A stretch of DNA of 57,678 nt, taken from Paulinella micropora (taxonomy: Eukaryota > Cercozoa > Imbricatea > Euglyphida). The position numbers were made by a program, and so were the translations under genes. Location of the stretch: contig BJOX01000230.1 of NCBI GenBank assembly GCA_009731375.1, forward strand, positions 337,092-394,769. The letters are read 5' to 3'. Of this stretch, positions 1-11,356 are shown piece after piece. Position 1 is the stretch's first letter. The number at the start of each line of letters is the position of its first letter. Below the pieces are notes generated by a model. That model saw only the letters and a list, made by a program, of their open reading frames with translations, ran no database searches and was not told the origin of the DNA.

Positions 1-168
1 CCCCGCAAGGGCAGTTCCAACGCTTCCAGACGGACCGGTATGTTCAATGAAAATACTGGTCCAGACGGAGCGGTATGTTCAATGAAAATACTGGTGGCAC
101 CGACTGGAATCGAACTGGCGACAGGGCCCAGATGGTAGAACTTGACCACTGGGCTATCACGGTGTCCA
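1..168 (-). mobile_element. SINE-A, tRNA-derived SINE, head and part of body
   Basis: Read on the minus strand, 167 to 93 is a 75-bp tRNA-like head. It has an A box (TAGCCCAGTGG) and a B box (AGTTCGATTCC) about 33 bases apart, the spacing of an RNA polymerase III internal promoter. The body then runs to base 1, with a short internal duplication of the segment around GGTATGTTCAATGAAAATAC. The same family recurs at 1351-1504, 6820-6920 and 41239-41773. The cloverleaf is degenerate, so this is a SINE head and not a working tRNA gene. Confidence 0.75.
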
Positions 169-266
169 AAATAATAATAATAATAATAATAATAAATATA
201 ATAATAATAATTATAATAATAGTAATAGTAATAGTAATAATAATAATAAATAATAATATAGTAGTA

Positions 267-326
<60 letters not shown>

Positions 327-388
327 TACAGTAGTAGTAGTAGCAGCAGCAGCAGTAGCAGTAGCAGTAGTAGTAGTAGTAGTAGTAA

Positions 389-434
<46 letters not shown>

Positions 435-440
435 TCCCAC
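169..440. repeat. (AAT)n grading into (TAG)n microsatellite
   Basis: AAT units directly follow the SINE-A head and change into TAG/CAG units with scattered variants. Short open frames here are low-complexity only. Confidence 0.9.
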
Positions 441-511
441 TCTTATGTTGATAACTATGTTGGGGCTAGCGTAGCGCTGTACATGATATTCGCAATCGGG
501 TTCAAACAAAA

Positions 512-660
512 TAACGCGGTTATGTAATTACATGTATTGTAAACATGTAACTGCAAACTCTGCATCATTATCGAGTTATTTTTATCGTTTTCCCCGTTGG
601 CTGATTCATGAATAAGAAAAAAATATCACTTTTAGCCTAGCTAGTAATAATGTATTTTTC
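512..660 (+). repeat. Dispersed repeat, family E
   Basis: About 130 bp are clearly related, in reverse complement, to 55816-55948. The shared stretches include GCATCATTATCG and CCCGTTGGCTG. Both copies lie beside TAG/CTA arrays. No coding capacity or terminal structure is visible. Confidence 0.6.
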
Positions 661-1055
661 TGAACGAAAGGCTGGCCATATGTACGGCAAAGACTAGGGT
701 CAGGCTGATGATCGACATTCACGCGCGATATCATGCCTCCAAGTTGGACTAGTACTCTGAGTCTCATGAGAACAAAAGAAGCCGCGCGCGACGAAGCGTT
801 TGGAAGTCCTTACTCGTCGCGAGTAAATATGAGAACGTGTGACTTCTCATGTATCTAGTGTATGCACGTGTCTATGTGAAAATGCATATGGAGTCGATCG
901 ATCACGATGCGTTTGTAAGTATACATGCTTTGTAAACCAAGAGAAAGAGAGAAACGAGAAAATACAGAACGAAATAGAGGACAGATACGCACAAAAAACA
1001 ACCAAGTCAAAGGCAAAGGAGGCAGATATTAATATTAACAATAATAATAGTAATG

Positions 1056-1097
<42 letters not shown>

Positions 1098-1268
1098 TGT
1101 ATCTCCTGCCAATTGCTGAGCCAAAAGGCCATGTGCATCCAGTCCTCCATTCCATAAGGAAAGTCTCCACACCAATCGGTGGAATAAAGGAAGTGACGGC
1201 ATAGAACATTACTCTAGGAGCTTTATACCAATCAGCCCATGGAAAGGACCGATGGCCTATGTACTCCC
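661..1268. other. Non-genic stretch with short (AAT)n
   Basis: I recognise no gene here. An AAT run lies at about 1036-1098 and makes an artificial Asn-rich frame. The sequence at 1099-1268, which ends at the next AAT array, looks like a repeat fragment but has no second copy that I can see in this window. Confidence 0.5.
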
Positions 1269-1773
<505 letters not shown>

Positions 1774-1960
1774 NNNNNNNNNNNNNNNNNNNNNNNNNNN
1801 NNNNNNNNNNNNNNNNNNNNNNNNNNNNNNNNNNNNNNNNNNNNNNNNNNNNNNNNNNNNNNNNNNNNNNNNNNNNNNNNNNNNNNNNNNNNNNNNNNNN
1901 NNNNNNNNNNNNNNNNNNNNNNNNNNNNNNNNNNNNNNNNNNNNNNNNNNNNNNNNNNNN

Positions 1961-2044
<84 letters not shown>

Positions 2045-2575
2045 GTGCCTCTCTGTCAATGGAGTATGGTTGAAATACCCTTTTGAAAAGGTTTCCAGGC
2101 CTAAATCTTCGCAAACCTTTCTGAGCCGATTCTTGCGGCTCTCAAAAAACACCGCAAATTACGGAACCTTTGCTAGGACTTGGAAAAAATTTTGCACAGA
2201 CAGACATCCCTTTTCATTCCATCTGCTTCTTCTTCTTCGTTTTTATTGAGAGAACAATTTTTACAATTGGACTCAGGGAACTTCCACGTGAAAAGTATAG
2301 CTAGTAAGTTATACCTTTATCAAAGGTGGGAACCTAATTATTCAGTTGAGCGTATTAAGGAAGATATTAAATATTAAATTAGTATTCAGCGGCTCAGTAT
2401 TAATATTATACTGCTTCTGCAACTTCCTCTGCCATCTTTCGCTTTTTGCAAAAATCGCAGCATTTGTCATAATAAACATAAGTGAGGTCATTACCGATGT
2501 CGGAATTTTCCAGGTTGACACCTAGCGCAGGAACATAAAAAATTTCAAGCACAATTATGTTTGCGAATTCTGTTA
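1961..2575. other. (AAT)n, SINE-A stub and unrecognised sequence
   Basis: AAT units fill 1961-2043. About 20 bases of the SINE-A 3' end follow, then roughly 500 bases of AT-rich sequence in which I see no gene, RNA or repeat family. Confidence 0.5.
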
Positions 2576-2996
2576 AATTTGTTCTGTTCTGTCTGTTCTG
2601 TCTGTCTGTTCTGTCTGTCTGTTCTGTCTGTCTGTCTGTTCTGTCTGTCTGTTCTGTCTGTTCTGCCTGTCTGTTCTGTCTATCTGTCGGTCTGTCTGTC
2701 TGTCTATTTCCCTCCTTTTCTTCCTACTTCCTTGGACCTTCCTTTACTCCTTCCTCTCTTTTTTTGTTTCTTCTCTTCTTGTTCCTTCTTGAGTTTGTAC
2801 GTCATTTCCGCCTTTTTTTTCTTTTCCTTCTTCAGCTTCCTATCCTGTTTGTTTGCTTGCTTGCTTCCTGTGCTCCTCTCTATTCTTTCCTCTGATCTTT
2901 TTATTTTTGTTATCCTTTTCCTTTAAAAGAACTTTACTATTACGCGCTCTCTCTCATCTCACCTCATCTCATCCAATCCAATCGCATCTCACCCCA

Positions 2997-3049
<53 letters not shown>

Positions 3050-3062
3050 TCTCCGAGTCTGC

Positions 3063-3138
<76 letters not shown>

Positions 3139-3426
3139 CCTGGTTTGGTAGGTAAGTAGGTGGGTACGCCGATTGGTAAGTAAGTAGGTAGGTACGTAGG
3201 TAGGTAGGTAAATGGGTAGGCAGCCACACGCCCTCTCTCTCTCTCTCTCTCTCTTTCTTCTTTTTCTTCTTCTTTTTCTTCTTCTTTTTCTTCTTCTTCT
3301 TCTTCTTCTTCTTCTTCTTCTTCTTCTTCTTCTTCTTCTTCTTCTTCTTCTTGCTCTCTCTCTCTTTCTCTCTCCTTCTCTCTCTCTCTCTTTCTCTCTC
3401 CTTCTCTCTCTCTCTCTGTCTCTCTC

Positions 3427-3497
<71 letters not shown>

Positions 3498-3500
3498 GTA
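2576..3500. repeat. Composite microsatellite: TCTG, CT, CA, GTAG, CTT, GATA
   Basis: Successive blocks are TGTTC/TCTG (2576-2705), CT and CA (about 3000-3135), GTAG (3136-3215), CT/CTT (3231-3425) and GATA (3428-3497). All the long open frames across them are repeat translation. Confidence 0.95.
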
Positions 3501-3519
3501 TGTAGGTTGGTTGGTTGGA

Positions 3520-3699
3520 AAACATGTATGTATGTATGTATGTATGTATGTATGTATGTATATATGTATGTACATATGTATGTACATATGTATGCATGTA
3601 TGCATGTATGCATGTATGCATGTATGTATGTATTTATGTATTTATGCATGCATGTATGCATGTATGTATGTATGTATGTATGTATGTATGTACGCATGC

Positions 3700-3732
<33 letters not shown>

Positions 3733-3783
3733 TGTATGTATGTATATATGTATGTATGTATGCATGCATGTATGTATGCATGC

Positions 3784-3816
<33 letters not shown>

Positions 3817-3830
3817 TGTATATGTATATG

Positions 3831-3864
<34 letters not shown>

Positions 3865-4237
3865 TGTCATGTATGTTATGTATGTTATGTATGTTATGTA
3901 TGTTATGTATGTTATGTATGTTATGTATGATATGTATGTTATGTATGTTATGTATGTTTTTGTCTCTCTCTCTCTCTAAATAGGTATGTATGTATGTATG
4001 TATGTATGTATGTATGTATGTATATATGCATTTATGCATGCATTTATGCATGCATGTATGGATGTATGTATTCATGTACGTATGTATGTATGTACGTATG
4101 ATGCATCATGTATGTATGATGTATGTATGTATGTATGTATATATCTATGTATATATGTATGTATGTATGCATGTATGTATGTATGTATGAATTTATGTAT
4201 GAATTTATGTATGAATTTATGTATGTATATACGTATG

Positions 4238-4270
<33 letters not shown>

Positions 4271-4770
4271 GTGTATGTATGTATTTATGTATGTATGCAT
4301 ATATGCACGCATTTATGTATGTATGTATGTATGTATGTATGTATGTATGTATGTATGTACGTATGTACGTATGTATGTATGTATGATGTATGTATGTATG
4401 TATGATGTATGTAGGTAGGTGGTAGGTAGTTAGGTTCATTGGTGTATATTGGCAAGTATCTACGTATGTATGTATGTATGTATGTATGTATGTATGTATG
4501 TATGTAGGAAGGTATGTAGGTAGGTGGTAGGTAGTTAGGTTCATTGGTGTATATTGGCAAGTATGTATGTATGTATGTATGTATGTATGTATGTATGTAT
4601 GTATGTATGTATGTATGTATGCATGTATGTATGTATGTATACATGTATGCATGTATGTATGTATACATGTATGTATGTATGTATACATGTATGTATACAT
4701 GTATGTATGTTTGTATGTATGTATTTGTATATGCATGTAGGTAGGTAGGTAGGTAGGTAGGTATGTATGT
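3520..4770. repeat. (ATGT)n array, left arm of inverted block
   Basis: About 1.25 kb of ATGT units with ATGC, ATAT and ACGT variants. A non-microsatellite segment containing GGTGTATATTGGCAAGTA occurs twice (about 4408-4458 and 4512-4563), which shows duplication inside the array. Confidence 0.95.
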
Positions 4771-4810
4771 CTCTCTCTCTCATTCTCTCTGTCTCTCTCT
4801 CTCTCTCTCT

Positions 4811-4869
4811 GCACATACATACATACATACATACATACATGCATACATACACACACACAGACAAATGCA

Positions 4870-4901
<32 letters not shown>

Positions 4902-5270
4902 CATACATACATACACACATACATACAATGTAACATACATACATACATACATACATACATACATACATACATACATGCATGCATGCATGCATGCATGCGT
5001 ACATGCATACATGCATACATGCATATATACATGCATACATACATAAATACCATACATACATACATACATACATACATACACACATATACATACACACATA
5101 TACATACATACATATACATACATGCATACATACATACATACATACATACATAGTACATAGTACATCCTGCATCATGCATACATACATACATACATACATA
5201 CATACATAATACATACATACATACATACATACATACATACATACATGCATACATGCATGCATACATACAT

Positions 5271-5301
<31 letters not shown>

Positions 5302-5309
5302 TGCATACA

Positions 5310-5341
<32 letters not shown>

Positions 5342-5640
5342 CATACATACATGCATGCATGCATAAATACATACATACATACATACATACATACATACAT
5401 ACATACATACATGCATGCATACATGCATGCATACATACATACATACATACATACATACGTACAGACATACATGCATACATACATGCATATTTAACATACA
5501 TAACATACATGACATACATGACATACATACATGACATACATACATGACATACATACATACATAAATACATACATACATACATACATACATACATGCATAT
5601 ACATACATGCCAGATCTCATACCTGCATACATACATACAT
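4811..5640. repeat. (ACAT)n array, right arm of inverted block
   Basis: About 0.83 kb of ACAT units, the reverse complement of the preceding ATGT array. A CT-rich spacer of about 40 bp separates the two. Confidence 0.95.
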
Positions 5641-5881
5641 AAAATGGAACTACTGACGTCTGCCTGTCTGTCTGTCTGCCTGTCGATGTCTGTCTGTCTG
5701 TCTGTCCGTCTGTCTGTCCGTCTGTCCGCCTGTCAGAATGTCAGACTCTGTCAGACTCTGTCTGTCGACGTCTTGTTTTCCCTAGGAAGAGTGAGAGAGA
5801 GAGAGAGGGAGAGAGCTCGAGGGAGACATGCAGAGATGAAAATAGTACTAGTAGTAAGTGTTTTCGGTTTACGGCATGCGC

Positions 5882-5925
<44 letters not shown>

Positions 5926-6540
5926 TGCAGCCCTTCTGATGGGAGTGGTATGTATTTTATAATTACCGTCTGAGCTGCTCCTGCAGTGTGGGAAATGTAT
6001 TTTTTTTCTTGAAAGTTTTGGTGGGAATTTGTCCCCAATCATATATGACTGACCGGCCGAGGTAGCGAAGAAATTTAGGCCTCTGGAAACCTCCCCATAC
6101 CCTTTTATTTTGTAATCAGTTCGGCGCGGCTGCTAGGTTCCGTCAAGGTAACGGCCGCCTCTGTCGCACGGACCAGCAAAACCCCCCCTTGTTTTCCTGG
6201 AAAAAACCAGGGGGTCTGTGATAGCAAAAATCGAAGCCTAGCGATATCAGTCTTGCACCAAACTTCTGTCAGAGACGAACATGAATGCATAGATCATATG
6301 GGTAGTAAAAAATGTAGGAAGGAAAAACATTGAACAACAGAAAATTGTCAAAAACAAAACCTGTGCTTTTCGAGCAGCAGATGAAATGTGGTGGTAAGTG
6401 CACCGTGCTGATCCGTCGGGCGATGCCTAAAAAGTTAAGTGCCGGCGCGATTTCCACATTTTCGTGGTGCCTAGTGCACCAATTGCTGGTCCGTTCGCTG
6501 CCCCCTAAAAGCCACTAGAAACCATTTTAAAGCCATCCAC
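5641..6540. other. No gene seen: TCTG repeats, poly-T and unrecognised sequence
   Basis: TCTG units lie at 5665-5770 and a run of about 40 T at 5885-5924. The remainder (5925-6540) is ordinary-complexity DNA with short open frames only. I recognise no family in it. Confidence 0.5.
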
Positions 6541-6543
6541 TAC

Positions 6544-6790
6544 CTCAAAACCCCACCCATAACAATTTGGTATCCGCCGGGTCCACGGGCTATCAACCTG
6601 CATAGCGGAGTTTAAGATCTTCGACAGGCGCCCAACGACCCTCCTCCCCGGCATCATCCACCAAATGGTTTTGAGTTGGCATCACAGTTTAACGCCGTAA
6701 GGTCATTGGGCTGGAGCTCTGATAAACAAGCGTGACTAAGTTTTTGCCATCAGGTGTTACCCTCAAATATATCACAGTCAACACTCCAAG
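6544..6790 (+). mobile_element. SINE-B 3' half
   Basis: A diverged copy of the last half of the 493-bp unit, from AAACCCCACCCATAAC to the terminal CACTCCAAG, followed by AAT units. That is the expected 3' tail of this family. Confidence 0.75.
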
Positions 6791-6819
6791 AAATAATAAT
6801 AATAATAATAATAATAATA

Positions 6820-6920
6820 GTGCTTCTCTGTCAATGGCTGATGCAAATCTGCACATGCGCCTCCATCGTCACCCGTGAGGGGAGTACGAAGAATTGACGA
6901 TAAGCTCTAATGACACCCCC
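6820..6920 (-). mobile_element. SINE-A 3' fragment
   Basis: The terminal about 100 bp of SINE-A lies between two AAT arrays. It is followed to about 7050 by AAT and TA repeats that run into the LTR. Confidence 0.75.
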
Positions 6921-6954
<34 letters not shown>

Positions 6955-7044
6955 TATGTATATATATGTATATATATATATTATATATATATTATATATA
7001 TAGATCTACATATATATATATACATATTAATATTATATATATAT

Positions 7045-8281
7045 ATATATCCATATTTCCTTAGCCATGAATCTTGATCTCATGCGTCTTTCTTTCACTC
7101 CCTTCTCGTTTTCTTCAAGCCTGAGTCAACTTTCGCCTCTTTGTTAATATCACCGGCTTCTATTATTATTCTCTGATATTAATGCTGAAGATTAGTAAAA
7201 ATGTTTCTCATTTCTACTAGTGGCATTTTTCTAGAATATTCAACGGCGGTTTCAAAATTCCGTATGGTCTTGCCATGCCTACTAATAGTAACGACACTCA
7301 AGTTGCCACAACAACAATAGTAACGACACTCAAGTTGCCTACTAATAGTAACGACACTCAAGTTGCGTCAACAACGACACTTAAGTTGCCACAACAACAA
7401 TAAGTTGACACTCAAGTTATGGGTGGGGTTTTGATCGGAGGTAGTTCTAGCAACCATGCTTGGTGTACGCACTTGCACATGTGGCAACGTTTTGCAAGAG
7501 GCACGAGAGGTGGTTGGGACTGCGGAATAACCTCTGCTTAGTGTAATCTTGCTTTCAGGAGCTCCATCGGTGGCCCCTATAATCAGTCGAGAGACTGTAA
7601 CACCCACGGTATACTACATCGTTTTTACGCTATTGGTTTTTACGGGAATTCACTCTTGGAAGTGATTCCTTGTTGTTAAATGTATTTTAAGAGGAATTCT
7701 TATTACAATTCCGGTTTGGAACAATACTTCCGGTTTTAATGTTATTTTAGGAGAAAGGAATATGAGGATAAGCTTGGAAGCTTAAATCCCATAGAGCCTT
7801 AAAACCTATATTTTACATTTAACCGTATACCGGAGTGGTGAAGGTTTTTAGGATGCAAATTACACAAAGCTGTAGCATCCATATGGAATAATCTCCCACA
7901 TTAATAGCGTTAACCCGATCCTTTTATTGCAATTGTAGTAACCATTTAAAGTTATGTATTATTTTCATGGAATTTCCGTGAAATTTAGCAGTTTTTCCCG
8001 TGACTGGGAAGTATGGATGAATAAGGGAAATTGCACTTATGAGTTGTTGTTTTGGCATTTGTGCAGGTTACGGACGTAACGCATCGTGTCAGTTGACACG
8101 TGTCAAAGGGACACTCAGTTTTTAGCGGTTTTTTCCCTTTGGCTTGTTGTTTGGGTTCAAAACTGGCTTCCCTTTCTACTCTTGAAGTGGAAGTAAGCCT
8201 TGAACCAGTTGTGTTCACTTTTATTATTAAATTCTAATTTTTACTTTGAGCTCGTAAGGGTTAAAACTACCTGTCTTAATA
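7045..8281 (+). repeat. Left long terminal repeat of a Ty3/gypsy element, probably 5'-truncated
   Basis: The 1231 bases from 7051 to 8281 match 14664-15894 without an indel and with about six substitutions. A TGTAACACCC motif, a common LTR start, lies inside at about 7587. The downstream copy seems to extend further upstream, to a purine tract at 14257. This copy stops at a TA microsatellite, so its upstream end may have been lost by recombination there. It contains a 180-bp core of SINE-B and short repeats of TAGTAACGACACTCAAGTTG at 7276-7400. Confidence 0.75.
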
Positions 8282-8688
8282 TATTTGGAGTCACTTTGCC
8301 TTTTTCGAACTCAGGAAAATTTTGGAATTGGAACGACGCATTCTCGGGGGACAAGCTCAGTCACAGTGACTGTTGTTGATTGTGTCTTGGTGAGAGTGTC
8401 AAGTAGCTTCTCGACAATCAGTATTCTGTACTGGTTGTGTGGGATAGTACTTTCAGTCGTCTCTGAAAAGGAAAACTACAGGTGGTAAGGGGGGTTTTGA
8501 AGATCAAAAGGGAAGGACCCTGATCTCGAAACTTGGACCTTGACAGTTGGTGGGTTGACATGTCGGGAATTGCAGGGGCGTCATACGATCCCTACACGGG
8601 ACCCAATTATTAATCCATTGGTGGGGAAGGCTGTGGGGGAATTTCTACAACATCGGATCGAAAAGATTTTAATAACAGTTTTGTTCTT

Positions 8689-9450
8689 TTGTCTGACTTG
8701 AAGGAGCGCCTGGAGGCTATTGAGATGCCGGAGCACGCGTTGTGCATGACTCAGGTCTACTGCGTGGATCTGGAGAGTGCAAATGATACGTTGGCTAACA
8801 TTAATATCGCGGGCGCGGATTTCATAACGTCCGGGCGTGGTTGGATAAAAATATGTTGCCAGTTAAGGGAAGCATAGAAGGGGTTAATGGGAAGGCGAAG
8901 GCTGAGGTTACGGGGACGATGATTTAATTTTAACCATTGAACTGTACTCGGGTAAGTCCTTCGATATCCAATTATATGTCTGTCCGGAGTATTCGGGAGG
9001 GTTGCTGATTGGATTCAAGCAGCTCAACAGGATGAATACGTTGATTGATTGCCGGTCAGGTTTAGTTCACTACGGGATTAGTGATGATGACGCGGAGGAT
9101 ATGGTGAGGGGGCGGACGGCCGTTCCTCTCTTCCATACGGATACTACGCGGTGTCATATAATAGACTGGGCGTCGGTGACTCGCGATCGCAGGCCATTGC
9201 GCGGAGCGCAAGGGTGCAGTTGGTCATACCGAAGCCTTATCAACACCCGGCGTTGGACAATTATTACAAGGATTTCCAGCCGGAATACCGCGGGCTTGCG
9301 GGAAAGGCTAAGAACATTGTTCGACGTTGGGAGAGTGCAACAGTGGAGGACTTAATTCAGGGCCGGTGGGCCCAGATTATGGCCTGCACGATGGAAGAAC
9401 ATAACACGGAGGTGGAGGCGGGAATTGATAGGTTCAGGATGGGAAGAAGG
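8689..9450 (+). pseudogene. Broken gag/protease region of the gypsy element
   Basis: This is a coding-like stretch whose frame changes several times. Around 8999-9060 the translation GLLIGFKQLNRMNTLIDCR resembles the C-terminal part of a retropepsin, where families usually have LxGxDxL followed by an Ile-Asp-x-Arg segment. The N-terminal Asp-Thr/Ser-Gly active site is not recognisable. A different frame from 9151 to 9450 (QLVIPKPYQHPALDNYYKDF and onward) is also coding-like. No CCHC zinc knuckle lies upstream within the element. The region is inactive as read, through mutation or assembly error. Confidence 0.45.
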
Positions 9451-9458
9451 GGCCTTAT

Positions 9459-10250
9459 GTGTTCCTTCAGAACCGATACTGCTTCCATGCTAAGGCATCG
9501 CAGGCCAATAGGCCGTTGTCTGAACGGTTGGTATCGGTGCGGGTTCCAACGGGAGGGACGGAGGATGAGGTAATGGATTTCGTGGGAACATGTGGGGTGA
9601 CAAACCTCTTTGTCCGCGGAATTTGGGGGAGACGGCGAAGATTGCTCACGAAGTATTTCGAGGGGGACAAACCGTTCTCTATTGTCCTGCCGTTCCATGA
9701 CAAGGCACTATGGGCGGATGAGGTTTTGGACCGGATGGTGGATCACCCAATCCCGGTGCCGTCTAGAAAGCAGCATCTGGTGCTGGCTTGTAGGTTAGGC
9801 ACTAGGGCACAGAGGCTGACTTATCGGAACTCACTCAAGGGATGTGATCTTCAGAAGATACGTGAGCAGGCATTTACATGCTTCACGGGGTTCTTTACGA
9901 AGAAGGCACCTATTCAGTATGCCTTGATTCTCGACCGGATGGCGAATCTGCGTAAATGGGATGAGTTTTCGGAAGTCAAGTACCACCAGAAGGAGGCGGA
10001 GATGCCCTCCGAGGACGGCTTGGTGGAGGATGCGTGGACGGATATGGCAGAGGCGCCCGAGCTGCAGAGTCGGAAGGACGCCCAGTCATGGGAGGATAGG
10101 ATGGCTCAAATGCGGGCGGATTGGAAAGGGAATGAGGAAGATCTCAAGTGCCTTCAGGAGGTGATGGCCAAGGAAAAGGAGATCTTTGATCCGCCTAGAC
10201 CAGGCACGGTCAAGCTTATGAGGCTCATCTCAGGAAGATATCGGGGATGA
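9459..10250 (+). pseudogene. Gypsy polyprotein segment upstream of reverse transcriptase, unknown fold
   Basis: This is an open frame of 263 codons with coding-like composition between the protease-like region and the reverse transcriptase. Its last codons overlap the start of the next frame as ATGA at 10247-10250. It contains basic and aromatic segments such as FTCFTGFFTKKAPIQYALIL and a Glu-rich C-terminus, but no domain I can name. In a typical element this would be the linker between protease and reverse transcriptase, so it may be an extended linker or a capsid-like part. The frame differs by one from the downstream pol frame. Confidence 0.45.
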
Positions 10251-11329
10251 ATATCACGCATGCCTCTAGGAGGTCTAGTCTGGGCCGAAGTGAGGAGAGC
10301 ATAGCCCAGGAGAAGGCGGAGGAACTACAGGCGGATGATTTCACGGAGTTTTCGGACTCCCCGATTTCGTCTCATGTACGGATGGTTCCAAAGCCGGATG
10401 GGGCACTGAGATTTTGTGTGAATTACTATCGGGCGAACAAAATCATCGAAGGAGAGCGTTACCCGCTTCCTAAGATTGATGATTGTATGCGCAAATTAAA
10501 ACACGCGAAATATTACTTGGTGTTGGATTTGAAGAATGGGTTCTGGCAGATCCCTCTCAGTAGGAAGAGCAGGTGGCTTACCGCGTTTGTGGTGGGCATG
10601 ACGCTATACCAATGGAAGGTATTGCCGATGGGTCTGAGGAACTCGCCGGGCATATTTCAGGCAGCAATGCAGAAAATGCTTGGTCGACAGTTTGAGGATG
10701 GGAAGGCAGGTGGGTTTATGGAGAAACATGGACAAAAGGCGGAGGATTATGCTTTCTGTTACATAGATGATATCATTATCTACTCCAATACTATGGAGGA
10801 ACATCTGGCCCACATCCAGGACGTTTTCCGACGGGTGAAAGAGTTTGGTCTCAAGGTGAACTTGGCCAAGTGCCAGTTTGCCACCCGACAGGTAACGTAC
10901 TTAGGATACGATATATCGAACGGCACGGTTGCGATCGCGGCTAAGAAGAGGGAGGCTGTGGAGGGAATTAAGCGGCCTCAGACGCGGTCGGAGCTATTCT
11001 CCTTTATTGCGTTGGCGCAATACTATAGTCAGTTCTTCCCGAATTGGTCGGACACGGTTAAACCGTTGCGGGAGCTGTATTTAAAGGGCGATATGAGGGA
11101 ATGGACGCCTAAGCAGGAGGAGACGTTCGAGTTCATTAAGGAAATGTTAACTCGTGATCCCAAGTTCAATAAGGACTGCATCTTAATGATGCAGGATGTG
11201 GACAAACAGTATGTGCTGGACACCGATGCGTCTAAGTACGCGGTCGGGGCGGTCCTACAGCAGTACGATAGTCACGGGGTCCTGAGGCCGATTATGTATT
11301 TGAGCCGGAAGCTCAATAAGGCCGAATAG
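10247..11329 (+). pseudogene. Ty3/gypsy pol, reverse transcriptase and RNase H start
   Basis: Read from 10247, the frame shows the family's motifs in order. VPKPDGALRFCVNYYRANK lies at residues 47-65, motif A LDLKNGFW at about 93-100 with the catalytic Asp at 94, motif B LPMGLRNSPGIFQ at 126-138, and the catalytic YIDD at 172-175. RNase H begins near residue 322 with VLDTDAS. About 20 extra residues lie between motifs B and C. An in-frame TAG at 11327-11329 stops translation inside RNase H, and the same frame stays open afterwards. This is either an inactivating mutation, a sequencing error or a readthrough site. Reverse transcriptase copies element RNA into cDNA in cytoplasmic particles. Confidence 0.85.
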
Positions 11330-11356
11330 AACTACTGTACGAGGCAGAGGGAGGCC

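Noticed and set aside
93-167. A functional tRNA gene
   Set aside because: The A and B boxes are good, but the acceptor stem has mismatches, the anticodon arm is poor, and the sequence is joined to a SINE body and repeated at 41.4-41.8 kb.
839-1204. A 121-codon frame as a small gene
   Set aside because: It depends on an Asn run from (AAT)n, has no domain, and overlaps repeat sequence.
3520-5636. Long open frames reading YVCMYVCM or HTYIHTYI
   Set aside because: They are translations of ATGT/ACAT units, open in several frames on both strands. The same applies to YLSIYLSI (GATA), DIDTDID (TCTATG), AMLCYAML (AGCAT) and similar frames throughout.
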